A DNA stretch of 64,000 nucleotides, taken from positions 3,339,244 through 3,403,243 of the forward strand of contig JACBWW010000022.1 in assembly GCA_020086605.1 (NCBI GenBank). The letters are read 5' to 3'. The notes below the pieces were generated by a model. It made no database searches, was not told the origin of the DNA, and saw only the letters and a list, made by a program, of their open reading frames with translations. The translations under genes were made by a program, and so were the position numbers. The DNA comes from Lanius collurio. Its lineage: Eukaryota; Chordata; Aves; Passeriformes; Laniidae. Shown piece after piece: positions 12,588 through 24,353 of this stretch. The first letter of the stretch is position 1. Every line of letters starts with the position of its first letter.

Positions 12588-13862
12588 GTGAGAAATGTCT
12601 AAAACCAGAGCAACAAAAGCTCCAAGGAAAAAAAAAATTACATAAGTGCAATATTCTGACAGATCTAGTCTAGTGGTCAGTATTCACAAAAACATTTCAT
12701 TCTACCAATAGCATGTTAAAAAATATTACTTTTAGAACTCCTGTCATGCTTCCCAACAATTTTTATCTATCAATTTTCCGTATCTATTCAAATAGAAGAC
12801 TCCAAGTCTTACACAGCTACAACTCTACTTGACCACAACTATCACTGTGTGTAGATCATTGTTTGGAAACATTAAACTTAATTCAGATCAAAGAGCCACT
12901 CTATTTCACATTCAACTTGTCTTTGGTCTTCTTTTTTCCTCAGAATATATTTTCATTTTAAGTCAGTCCTTCACTTTGATAGCTTTGAAAAACTTTCCCA
13001 TGTTCTCAAACTACTTTCATTCTGCTCAAAATAATAACTTTTACTTAACATGATATGATAGAGCAATTTAACAAGTCACTCTCTTCTCACAGTTCATTAT
13101 AGGTGATTAATCTTAGTCCTATTAGGTCTGAGGAGTCCCTGAGCTCATCAGTCGATCTTTTCTAGACACCTAACCAGAGGAATACATGAAATAAATGCTT
13201 GAAACAAGATAAAGATTGACCAGAATATTTTATGCTTCAATCAGATCTGAGTAGTTCACTTTCAGTTTAGCAAAAGATCAAGTACAGAAAATATCACAGC
13301 AGTCTCCTGTCCTGGCTGGAGATCTGTTGTAACCCAGCAGACCAGGACTGGCAGGGCTGGAGGGAAATGCCATCCGTGTTTCAGTAAAATAACACACAGC
13401 TTGTGCCCGTGTGCTTTGTTCCATCAGTTCCAGTCCTGAAGCTGGGGTTTCACTGAGACCCCCGCTGCCTTCCCAGAGGGAGAGGGTTTTTATTATCCTT
13501 TCACACCTCAACATGAAGGTGTTATTGTACACCACAGATGTAAAAAAAATATCCCATACTCTTTCAGATAGGATGGTTCTCCAAGGGTGAAATAGGTCTT
13601 TGCCTCCTCCTTTCTTTCACAAATGCATTTTTCCCCAAAAATCACAGCCCTCACATTAGAGTTTTCTCTTAGAAAATGCAAGAGACTCAGCCTCAGTGCT
13701 GCTCCCTCAGCAGGTGAATGTACCCTTTCTTCAAATCCCTTCTTTTGGTCCTGGCAGAGTCAGATCCAGTCCCATTAAGGGCACTCCAGGGGTTCCCAGC
13801 CCTGCCTGGAAGGGACACCCAGGGCACGGCTCCTGCTGATGTTCTCACAGGCAGGACCTCAC

Positions 13863-13890
13863 AAACAGAGGGAACACTTCACCACAAGCA
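13863..13890 (-). CDS. weak candidate exon ACGEVFPLF
   Basis: Minus strand: good acceptor (ttttgaatccttgtcag). It has two possible donors, ttt|gtgagg (exon start 13863) and, 14 bases further, cct|gtgaga (13849). The frame reads ACGEVFPLF, extended to VRSC if the second donor is used. Only 28 or 42 bases, so support is limited. Confidence 0.25.
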
Positions 13891-16812
13891 CTGACAAGGA
13901 TTCAAAAGCAACCTGGAGTTCTTTTCAGGTATATGACTTTTACTTCTTCCTGCTCTGCGGCCAGTTGAAACCTTGAGAAAAATACTCTGAAAAAATTAAA
14001 CTTTAAACTATACTCTTAAATGTCAACTATAACACTTGCACTGATTGTAATTCATTAGGGTACATTAGGAGTAATTCAAGGGGTAAGTTACTGCATGAAA
14101 AATACAAGGAAGACACAACTGATGTCATCTGACCTGAGCTGACTAAGGAAGGAGCTATGATGCTTTTAAGAATGACAATTAAATGAGAATAATAAGAATA
14201 ACATTGTTTCTGGAATAAAACAATATGTAAATTTAGATACATTCTACTTTTTCCTGCCTCTGTCAGCATTTTGATCTGGTATTTCCAAGACACTAAAGAA
14301 AAAAGTGATTTTTATTTTTGTGGAATCCAAAAAATGTAGACATCTATTTTATTTGAATAAACCATGATAACATGTGTGTATGTATATGAAATCAGGCATA
14401 TTTAGGTTATTTGTAAATGGTTTAAGATATTCCAAGGCATAAAGAGGCAAGCTTACCACAGAAATTAAGCAGTGTACAAAGCTATTCAATTACCAGAGAA
14501 GAGATTTGTTTTTCTTGGAAAAAACTTTTGATTGTATAGAACCATCCTGAGGTCTGACATCAGCTGAAAGGTTTAAAGGCAAGATTGAGGTTTAACAGGA
14601 GGTTTGTAGCCTAGATTTATCTTTTCAGCAATAAAATTTTAACTACTGTGCTATACAGTCATCAAACTGGTTCCATTATTGCCACCCAGCATGGGCATAT
14701 TAACAGCTGAGAGAGAGAGCAAGACATTCAATATGAAATACACAAGTCAGATAATAAACAAAAGGGCTCTTCCTTTCTCTGCTTCACCTCTTTCCTCTCC
14801 CCAGCACACAATCCAAGCTTCATTTTTTCCACAAGGACACTCCTCAGGCAAAGCTTTGGAGATGCCAGTGGCACACACGTGGTTCCACACACACTTTGGG
14901 GTGAGGTGGAGCCAGAGGATGATGCTGATGGCCCGTGGGTGCCATGCCCTCCAGTCCTGCCCCAGGGAGTAGGATTCCTGCCCTGGCAGGTCAGAGCTGC
15001 CTTCAGATCCTTCAGGCACCCCTGGGATACCAGAACCAACAGTGGAAAATACAAAGGACTTCAAATACCTTCAGTAACAAGTGCCCAGTTACATCAGGAA
15101 TAAGCCTGTACCCTTCTTTATGTTTTTCAAGATAAATACAACTAAAATCTTATTGTAGAATGTTAAATACAAACACTTGAAAACTCATGATACTCATATT
15201 ATGCAAAAATATTAGCTCAGTCAACCTGAGTATAAATAAGTCTTTCAAACATTTTTATGGTACAGAATGCACTCCACTGCCATGCTAATTTATGCGTTTG
15301 TTGACTCTTATTTTAGCTGTTGAGCCATAACACTGCAGCTCCATGCTTGCCATCATTTCCTACTCCTCCTTCAGCCAATTCTATGAAGAATTTTATTGAC
15401 TCTATCAGCAAGAAATAATCTCCATTCTAATAACCACATTTAAGAGTTGGTATCTTGTATCTCAGCTCCTACTAATTTTGTTCCCTGTGCATGTATATTA
15501 GAGCCTCCTGTACTCCCCCAGGCAAGGAAGGGTGCAGGACAGCCACCCAAGGGACTCTGTACAGAACTGCCACAGAAACAACACAGTCAGGAGTGTGTGC
15601 AGAGGCTGCAGGATTCTCTGGGCTGTTCTAAGGGTGACACTTGTTATGCTTGGAAGGACCAATAAACTTCTGAGAGCTTGGGGAGGGTGTCCGTGCCATG
15701 GGTAATCTGCAACTCACAGATATTCAGAGGTAATTGAGTACCACATCAAAAAATGGTCCTCCCTCTTGCCTCTAAAAAGGAGAGGGTGAGGCCATGAATC
15801 TTCCAGCTAAACTCAGTAGAAGCCAGCTCAGCACACAGTGTGCTTCAGATGTTGCTACATTTACATTAACTGGAATTAAATGTTACATTTACGAAAACTC
15901 AGGATGTAACCTCACAGCCAAAGAAAGCATTTCTGTGCTGCACACAGCCTATTAGACTTCAGTCTTCATTATGTTTGCTTACACATCTAATTAAGCAAAA
16001 AAAATAATTCTATTGAAGTCAAAGATTTGATGTGGATTAGTTCAAAGAACTAAACTTACTCCAAATTCAAGAAGGGGGGAACTTAAGACCATTCAACATG
16101 CAGGAGTTTTAAATGCTGTCAAGAATGATTTAGGTGTTCAGGAACCTGATTTCAGAAACCTATTTGTCTCCTGACACCTAAGCAAGCTAAGCTGCTTTTG
16201 GAAATAGAACTGTGTCAGCCTGACAGTTTTGACAATGCTACTCTCTGACTTCCTCCAGCATCTCATTCCTCCTTGTCCTTTCAGAAACTTCATATCATTA
16301 AAATCCAAAGAGAACAGAGACTTCAGCAATTTTGTGATAATATATTCACAAAATGGTACAACAGTGTGTGAAACCAACTAACTACCCCCGAATTGTCAGG
16401 CAAGTAGCCTATAAATCATACAGACAACTTGCTGCAGCTGTTCAACAGACATGAAAAGGAATTCATTGCTGAAAGAATAGTTAGCAGAGTCTTACAGGAC
16501 TGTTAAGAGCAAAGGCATTACTTTTCCTGCCAGATTCTGCTTCATTATTTTTTTAGAATAAAAGTTAAATTATTTTAAACTGAAATAATTTATCTCAGTT
16601 CTTATCAAAATATTCAGAAGATGAAAAGGTTTGTTGGCAGGATCATAGACACATCTCCTAAATATTCCTGCCACCTTCAGCAACCAAACATCTTCAGAAC
16701 ATGGAGTGTGCCTCCAAAGGAAGCGCCTCATTCTTTTCACTGCTGAATATTATCTGTAAATCACTTCTGAAGTAGCCTCCTCTTGCAAATTTACACCACA
16801 CAAAGCTCTTAC

Positions 16813-16833
16813 ATACTGGACACTGTTTGCTTC
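16813..16833 (-). CDS. possible 21-base microexon
   Basis: Minus strand: a near-ideal acceptor (tgacctgttgtctttag) is followed after 21 bases (EANSVQY in phase 0) by the donor tat|gtaagagc. The signals are good, but a 21-base open segment has almost no statistical weight. Confidence 0.22.
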
Positions 16834-19520
16834 CTAAAGACAACAGGTCAGACTTTCAAATTCCACTTTTTCTGGGTAATTCTTGAAAACTTTCTCAGCC
16901 AAAACCATCTAGGAATTCCAAATAATGAGCTCAGGTAAGATTCATGGGCACGAGAAGGGTGCACAGGAAAGCCTGGCTGTCCCTGCCATTGCCAGGACTC
17001 TTCTGAGGATGGAGCAGGAAGGCAGTGCACCCCGAAAATCCAATCAGCCATCAGGAAACATCCCTTTGCTGACAACCCAATAAACAAGCTTTCACTTCTC
17101 ACATGTCATTGAAATACTAAGATCGAGTTTACTCCCCAAAAACCTAATGAAAGAAAATATTTTTGTTGCTTTAAGTTATAAAACTTAGTTGCTTTTCCCC
17201 CTCAAAAGATCTACCATATAAAAACACTCACTGATGGAAATACAATAAATTAACTGCTGTCAGAATCTGGTTTTAGTGAAGAAAGCAAGATGAGATAGGT
17301 ATAACTAAAAAAAACACTACACTAGAAGTGTGTAGAAGGGGCTGCATTTGGTGACCTCTAGCTTCTTTGTAAGAAAACCCAATAAGGTGCTACATGAGTT
17401 AATTAAAAGTACACTGTCCAGAGCGAACAAAACCCAAGAACAATGCTACAGGCTATTAAATGAAATGATCATTCTGAACTGTAATTGCTTTATAGACCAC
17501 TGAATTCCTCCAGTGGGGAGAAAAGATTTACTAATGATATCAAATGTCTCATGTGATAAAAGTTTAATTATTAAAAGGTTTTATCTCTGAATGCAAAGTC
17601 TGTTTCTGTGTTTATGTTGCTTCTATTTTTTCCCTAAATTACTAAGAAGGGCCATCACCAACTCTACCCTCACTTTAACCCCCCTGAAAAATTTTATGCA
17701 CTTTTAACTACCTTAATGCGATGTACTTCTCTGTGGTCTCAATTTAGGAAAGCAGGTAACTGTATCTTAAGTGCCACAGGGACAAATCCTCAGCTGATAT
17801 GTATCACATTTATGGAGCTTCAGCATCCACCTCAATGGGACTTAAATGTTTTTTCAGTACATTGCTGAACCAGGTTATTAAAAAGAAATGACAAAAAAAT
17901 ACCCTGTTCCTGAAACTGTCACAGAGTATTGACAACAAAGAAATGAATACTTGTATGTGGAATTTCATTATCATGATTCTTATACAATATGAACATTCTG
18001 TATGTAAGTGTTACTGTGCAGAAGCAAAATGTTTCAGTCCAAGGTATTGCAGAGCTTCCTAAAAGATCATTAAAGGTCCTTGTGGTTAGGCAGTCATTTA
18101 GTCAGTGATCTCATTTTGTAGCCAAAGCCATTAGGACAATATAAAACTGGTTTCAGGAAAGCACATTAGTTAATTATAAAGCAATCTAAACAAACCAAAA
18201 GGAGACTATTTGATTTATTCTAAACATTTATAGATGTTATAATATTGTGGTTCTATAACTTGGTATCTCATCCGGGGAAAATGACAAGATTTTATAGGAA
18301 TAGTAATAGGGGGTTTAGAGTTCTTTCTTTCAAACAATTTTCTAATAATTCACTTCCACCTTCTCCTGACAAGAACTGCTCCGAGTTTTATGCATGATTT
18401 TGCACATGTCGATATCAACAACCTTCATTAGGTGCAATAGGAAGGTCACAACAATTTGTGAACAACAAGAAACAACAGTTTTACAGCAGCTTTCACCAGC
18501 TGGTCTGCACAAAGTGCTCACATGAACCCAGGGTGCAAAGCCCAGTTCAAACCTTTCATGAAAGCACAACACTACCACCTTCCCAACTGCCTGCACTGTT
18601 TCTTTCTGCTCTTTATCCATCTTGTTTGCTTTTCTTGCATTCTCACCACACCTTTTAGACACCATTAGCACTCATTCTGTGTTTTTCAGCTGCATGTAAA
18701 AGTGGGGCTCAACCTGTTTGCAATCAGTGTAAATGTTAAATAAATTGTAAACGTGCTCACACTGCAGCACAAACTGGATCTGTCTCATTCACATCACAAA
18801 CATAAGAACATTTCAGAAGAAAATCTCTTTAGGTTTTGCATTTAAATAGAACCTACCACAGTGGGGTCCCGGGATAAAATTGGGGCTCCCATGCTCAGGT
18901 TTAAAAATGGATAATCAATTCCATTGGCTTCTGTCACTGTTCTGGAATTGCTCCTCGGATCCTGCTTTAATGTGTACAGATACCAGCTCCAGTGACACAC
19001 AATTGCTGATTGCATCTTAAGCTGTTAAATCTCACCAGACTGCAATAGCTATTTATTTCTTGTCGCTGCATTTCCTGTGCAACTTGAGGCCTTCCCTTAG
19101 ACACAGGCATTCATTATACTCATCAAAAAGTTTATTCCTATCTCAGACAAGACCAAGCATATCTAAAGAGATATCATAGGCTCCACAGTAGATTCATTAC
19201 AAGTCAGGTTTGACATATTCATTCCTAGTGCTTCATATATTGCTAGTGGATAGCTTATAGCTTCTTTCTCTAATGTTCCGTTTCTGCAGGCAAACAAATT
19301 TCTTTCTGCCTGAGGCACTTAAGTAAACTAGAAACAGCTCCAGCATGCCCCAAATCTGCAACTGCCATGAAATCTTTCATAACAACTTTCTCAAAGTCTT
19401 TTTTGTAGCAAAAATTATCAATTCTTCCTTGGCTTTATCCATTGCTTCCCAAAAATAAGTGCCCCAGATGCAGGATATATTATGTCAATTGTCAAAGACA
19501 TCCAAGGTCAATTCAAGGGA

Positions 19521-19670
19521 TTTTGCTTGGTTGGTTGGTTGATTTGGGCTTTTTTCTTTTTAGTTTTTTATGGGGTTTGTTGGGGGTTTTTTATTGTTTG
19601 GGGTTGGGGGGGTACGTGGGGGTTTTTTTGTTTCAGGTTTTTTTTGTGGTAGTGGTGTTTTGCTAGGGGC
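19521..19670 (+). repeat. G/T-rich low-complexity tract with G-quadruplex potential
   Basis: About 150 bases made almost only of G and T. It begins with ggttggttggttg (near 19529) and includes G-runs at 19572-19575, 19582-19586, 19600-19603, 19606-19612 and 19618-19622. The 7-G run can be split, giving four G-tracts of at least three with loops of 2, 1 and 5 bases within 19600-19622, which meets the usual G-quadruplex rule. On the minus strand, the sense strand of the proposed gene, it is C/A-rich. Confidence 0.8.
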
Positions 19671-20178
19671 TTTTATTAATGCTTTAAATTTTATTACTAA
19701 CTAGGGAACATGAGAAGCTTGGGGCTCTGAACTAAACCAAGTGATTGTGACTGTAGCTGCTCCTATTACTTGAGGCTCCCAGTAGCACAGCTCTTCACTG
19801 TTGTCTACTGCAGCAATCTCAGTGGTTTTAGTGTACAGGAAACAATCTACAAACCTATTTAGCTGTGTGCTTGGTGGTCCTGCTTTTATCACAGGACGAT
19901 AATTTTCCCCCATTAATTATAGCAGAGAAGATTCCTACAGCTTGTTTCTATAGCAATGGCTGCAGAAGAGCTGATACCCTTCACGGGAGCAGTGCTAATC
20001 CTCCCATGGCAGGATTTGGCTCCCAGGTCAGGTTCTTCGTGTAGAGGTCTCTGCTCCCAGCAGCCCAATATTCCTGAGCAGTGACATCTTTCCACACTCC
20101 CTTTCTGCATTCCCCACAGGGCTGGAAACAGTCCTTTGGCACAGAGGTCTGAGGCAAGGGGCAGTTGCATTATCTCAC

Positions 20179-20207
20179 TTCATCCCACAACACAATTCGT
20201 GGGAAAC
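20179..20207 (-). CDS. weak candidate exon (29 bases)
   Basis: Minus strand: acceptor gtagctgctaattgcag and donor gaa|gtgaga. Two frames are open (VSHELCCGM, phase 0 to 2, and FPRIVLWDE, phase 1 to 0). Which one is read depends on neighbours I cannot fix. Confidence 0.25.
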
Positions 20208-20444
20208 CTGCAATTAGCAGCTACTTTAGGAAACTAAGTTTGGGTCTGGGTTGGTTTTTCTTCCCTTTTCATCCTCCACAGATGGGCACTAGGCTTTTAT
20301 TTAGACAGAAACCAAAGCTACATGTGACAGGGAAGGTGAGCAACTGCAAAAATAGGCTGAATGAAAGGCAGTGTGCACCTCAGCTGTAAGGAAAAAAAGA
20401 GGGAGGAAGGAAGGGAAACTAAGGGCAGTTTTCTCCTCACTTAC

Positions 20445-20512
20445 CAGATCAGAACATATATATTCAAACCAAGTCTTTTCATGGAAATTACTTATAAATA
20501 CATTCTGGACCC
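20445..20512 (-). CDS. candidate exon VQNVFISNFHEKTWFEYICS
   Basis: Minus strand: the donor ctg|gtaagtgag is close to ideal, and the acceptor ends in actggcttacag. The 68 bases have one open frame, two carry-over bases then VQNVFISNFHEKTWFEYICS and DL, ending in phase 0. The other two frames are closed by TAA. The mix of aromatic and charged residues looks like real protein. Its phase (1 to 0) fits directly after 27025-27058 but not after 22749-22785, so at least one of these three calls must be wrong or alternatively spliced. Confidence 0.42.
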
Positions 20513-20714
20513 CTGTAAGCCAGTGTTCTCATATTTTGGCTCAATATTTTTATGCTGTGGATGAATAAATGTACTTAATGTCAATAGAGCTGTCAAGAGG
20601 AAATGCACTCCTTGTTCTCAGCAGAAAAGGTGTAAAATGTGAAGCCAGTACTGTACAGCCCTGGAATAGCTTGGCCACTGCAAAGCAGCTTTGTAACCCA
20701 TCAGGCTTTTGTAC

Positions 20715-20744
20715 CTGATGTGCTATGGACATACATTCGTACCA
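20715..20744 (-). CDS. weak candidate exon WYECMSIAHQ
   Basis: Minus strand: acceptor cagtcttcattatgcag and donor cag|gtacaa enclose 30 bases reading WYECMSIAHQ, phase 0 to 0. The donor is acceptable but not strong, and the segment is too short to judge alone. Confidence 0.28.
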
Positions 20745-21829
20745 CTGCATAATGAAGACTGACTTCTTCCAAGGCTTTCTGCAGCCTCTACAACATTCCA
20801 GTTTAGCTTTCTGATCAAGTTTCAGAAAACAGTGACAACAAATCTAAGTTCCACATGTCCCCCGCTCCTCTTGGCTCAGGAAGAGTTCCTGATTGCATGC
20901 TGTAAGCCTTTTGGGCTCAGAACTAGCTTTATTGGCCATTCTGTATTTGCATGAGCAACACATAGCAGCATTTCCCTCCTTTTCCACAGCAGAGAATGTT
21001 CATACTCCTTCCCAGATGTTCAAAGCATGTTTGAACTGACTTTCCTTCCTCTAGAGTTTCTAAGAGGTGCAAATATATTATTATGGCCAGCCACTGCCTG
21101 TCATTGATCAGCCCTGATTTAGCAGGTGTGAAGCAAACTTGGCACAACTTAGTAACTCTGCAAGGGGCAAAAGGTCACACTTCCAATTATAATCCTCATT
21201 ATTTACGACGATTAAGTGAATTTGTTAACACCAAAGCTCAAGTTGTTTAACATAACTAATTAAGCAAGTAACAGACTGTTCCATCCATTAGCATTACATT
21301 GCTTCTGGAGGCTTCCAGAGTTTTAAATTTTTGTTAACTGTTTCTGTAGGAGACTGCTAGTAATTAAAAGCAAAGCAGGGGAACTAAAGTCTGGCACCAT
21401 CTGAAACATCCATCATAGGTGAAAATTCAGTACAGGATGTGACTGTCTAGCCCAACCAAGGCAGTATTTTTCTTTTCCACAAACAACAAAACACAAATCA
21501 ATCACAGTATGATGACAAAACATAACTCGTTGTTTGGACTTGGTCACTATGCTCTTCTAAGAGACAGAAAGGAAGGTAAGATGTAATCCCTGCTATCCTC
21601 TCCTGTTCTTGTGGCATGTGAATACCTTGGTTCATAGCCCCAAAAGATGTTTAATTCCCCATGACTTCAAACAGACATACAGTATTGCACAAAGGAGAAA
21701 AGACCCTTTCTGTTTTGATATTATGGGAATATCAGGAAATGGGAATAGGAAAGCTTAAATACCCTCAAGCTGAATGACTGTAAGGTCCAGAGAAACTGAT
21801 TCCTGCTGAAACCAGGCACTGAGGTCAAT

Positions 21830-22075
21830 CCCCACCCTCCTCCCCAGAGCGGCCCGAGGCACTCAAGGGACACGAGGTGTCCCCAGGTGCCGGGAGCGCT
21901 GCTGCCGAGGGCAGCACAGCTGAGAGCTGGGGCAGCTGCTCCTCCGGGCACAGCTCCAGCCGGGCAGCCAGGCACGGGCAGGCTGAGCGAGCCCACCACA
22001 GCTGCCTGCCCCCTGGACAGGGACACGGAGCTGCTGGCAGGACACGCTGCTGCCCGACAGTGAGACCAAGGATTT
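21830..22075. other. GC-rich islet
   Basis: About 250 bases of sharply higher G+C than the flanks, with several CG dinucleotides and overlapping open frames on both strands (21721-22194). No frame has splice signals or a recognisable product. It could be a small CpG-rich regulatory element or the remnant of an old repeat, and nothing in the sequence decides between these. Confidence 0.5.
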
Positions 22076-22112
22076 CTTTTAAGTGCTCTGGGAATACTAG
22101 TGCAGGCTCAGA

Positions 22113-22165
22113 AACAGACTGTAAGCTCTTCAGGGCAGGCACCATCTGTCTCTATTTCAGATGGA
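22113..22165 (+). mobile_element. ancient L2/MIR-type 3' tail
   Basis: The stretch cagactgtaagctcttcagg (22115 on), then gcaggcaccatctgtctcta, closely resembles the widely conserved tail shared by L2 and MIR-type amniote retroposons. Only about 50 bases are recognisable, as expected for so old an insertion. The assignment is by eye. Confidence 0.5.
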
Positions 22166-22748
22166 GGGGTTCCACTTTTTCACTGCGTTGTTAAGGCCCT
22201 GCTGCAGTAAAGAAGGGTAAGTGTACAAACATCATCCTTTCAGGGCTTGAAAACTGCAGAATAAAACAGATGACTCAACTGCAGAGTGACAGGCAGCAAA
22301 GACTAGTTCCCAGCAAAGCAGGGCATTGTTCTATACAGCACATTATGTTCCCCAAATACAGCAGACTCTGACAAGTGTCCTTCAGGACTGCACCTCACTG
22401 TCAGGTTTAGCACATTTGGTTTATGTGTGGAAAAGGAAAAAACAAACCCAGTAAGATCCCCTCCCTGCATGAATGAAAAAGGAATTAACAAAAATCCATA
22501 AACTCTATGGCAAAAAGTGACTCCTGTTCTTGAAGCTGTTTGTTTCCCAGGTGGTTTAGTTCATTTCATACAGCCACACTAAGTATTCAAATTCTACAAA
22601 AGCTATTACAGTCCATCAAGATGATGCTGCAGAAGAAAATTCTAAACATAAATGCCACAAAACACAATCACAACAATGAGAAATTTAGTAGCTCTTGATT
22701 CAAAACCTGATGATGCTTGAGATAAGCACCTTTCATACCCTTTCTTAC

Positions 22749-22785
22749 ACGTTTTACTCTTTGGCTCAGAATTTCATTTGAGTGT
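22749..22785 (-). CDS. weak candidate exon HSNEILSQRVKR
   Basis: Minus strand: one carry-over base then HSNEILSQRVKR, ending cgt|gtaagaaa, a good donor. The acceptor (ctagagactgcag) lacks a clear pyrimidine tract. The phase (2 to 0) follows on from 24305-24353. Confidence 0.32.
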
Positions 22786-23555
22786 CTGCAGTCTCTAGTT
22801 TTGCAAGTGATTTGAAGATAAAACTTCTGCTGACACACAAAGGAAACTAACTGCATTCACAACAAATTCATCTTGAACATAGGCAGCTACACATTTATGT
22901 AGCAAACCCACCACTAGTTGGAGGGTTTCAGTTCTGCCTTAGATCTTGCCTATAATAAATGCTTGGACTGTATAAGGAGATCAAGGAAGTTATCATTCAA
23001 ATGAGAAAAATCATTAAGTCCTAATTACACCAGGGTTTTGTAGAGTACATGATGGAGTTGGTAGTTTTTCACTAATATGGCAATGAATGGTCCACATACC
23101 ACAGCTATGTCTTTCCCACAAATTAATTGTAATTCTAGAAACTGCCTACAAAGTATGTTTACCCTAAGTACCATTTGGTTCTCCAAATTGAGCCATAGCT
23201 CGATTGTGCTAAAACTGGGACTTTTATGGTGTTTAAGCACTCAAAGTGCTGAGGGATAAGTACCCAACACATTACATCTGTGAAGATTACTCCTATTCCT
23301 ACCTTCCCCTGACCTATAAATAAATATTCTGACATTCTTGTCTTTCCCAGGTTTTTTAGAGTCTCCTCATTCCTTGAAAGTCACTGCCTTATTCTCTCCC
23401 AGAAATCTCTTCATTTCTACCAGCTCATGGCTGAAAGTTTTGGACAGACATTTCCTCTGCTCCTGGCGGAGGAGAAGGGCACAGACCCAAAAATAGCTGA
23501 AAGAACACCAAAGCCTGCAGGAGTGATTGCATGGCCCATTTTGTCCTATTTAAGA

Positions 23556-23570
23556 AAAAAAAAAAAAATC
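23556..23570 (+). repeat. short poly(A) run
   Basis: Homopolymer of about 14 A within aagaaaaaa...tcac. I found no processed pseudogene or retroposon attached to it. Confidence 0.8.
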
Positions 23571-24304
23571 ACAATTGATTTTCCAGCAGAGAGCAGCAAT
23601 AAGAGGTGCTGTACCGGGCAGCCTGCCCTCTGGTTCTCACCAAGACATCCATAAACAGAATTGTGACAGAACAGCACCAAGTCAAGGTGCTACAAAGCAC
23701 ACTGCCTGCAGAGCCTGCTCTGAGCAGTGCACCCTGACTGTGCCACAGGGGACAGGAACTGGATGCCCCAGAGTGAAAACTGATGTCCAGTTATGCCCTG
23801 CAATGCCATAAACAACTCAGAGTAACAAAAACAAAACCTTGGAAAAGCACTGGAAAATATTTTGGTAAAGTTCCAGAATAAAAAGCAAGGTTACTAACAC
23901 CCAGCTTTTATCACCTGTTCACATTTAATTTCACAAGCATTTTTTAGGCTGGGGAGAATCATAAGCTTATTACTCAAAATCACAGATCATTTGTGTTTAC
24001 TCAAAAAAAAAATATGAGGTAATACTGAACAAATTAACAAAAAAGATTAATTTTAAAAATTTGTTTTAATACCACAACATTTTCTAACTGTGGAGAACAT
24101 TGCCAATACTATATGTATGTAACAAGAAGATTTAATAAATGAAAGAAATGAAATATCTATTTTTCTATAAAAAAGCTGCAAAACCTTATCATATTTTAAC
24201 TTCATTAAAACCAATTAGAAAAGTACCCTTGAGCTACTATGGACTTCTTTGACACACAAAGAAAACTAAAGAAACATCAGAAGAATTTCATTGCTTTAAC
24301 TTAC

Positions 24305-24353
24305 CTAGTTACTGCATAAAACCATATCATTAGGTGATTTTCTATATCTTTAT
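24305..24353 (-). CDS. candidate exon KDIENHLMIWFYAVT
   Basis: Minus strand: donor tag|gtaagtta and acceptor attccttcaattaag bound 49 bases. The only open frame has two carry-over bases, then KDIENHLMIWFYAVT and a two-base end (phase 1 to 2). A stop (TAA) in this frame falls across the acceptor, so the frame opens there. The aromatic, amphipathic peptide resembles the neighbouring stronger exons. The acceptor tract is only moderate. Confidence 0.42.

Larger units (their letters stand above)
7065..20178. other. intron-like region between weak exons
   Basis: Apart from the weak candidate exons listed, this 13 kb holds only AT-rich sequence, GC-richer patches near 13700-13900 and 14860-15020, and chance frames. 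An open frame at 18342-18671 (minus, 109 codons) has no splice support and no recognisable product. No CR1 copy was recognised here. Confidence 0.35.

Noticed and set aside
18342..18671. Minus-strand frame of 109 codons
   Set aside because: The internal donor is plausible, but the only acceptors are purine-rich. It looks like a chance frame.
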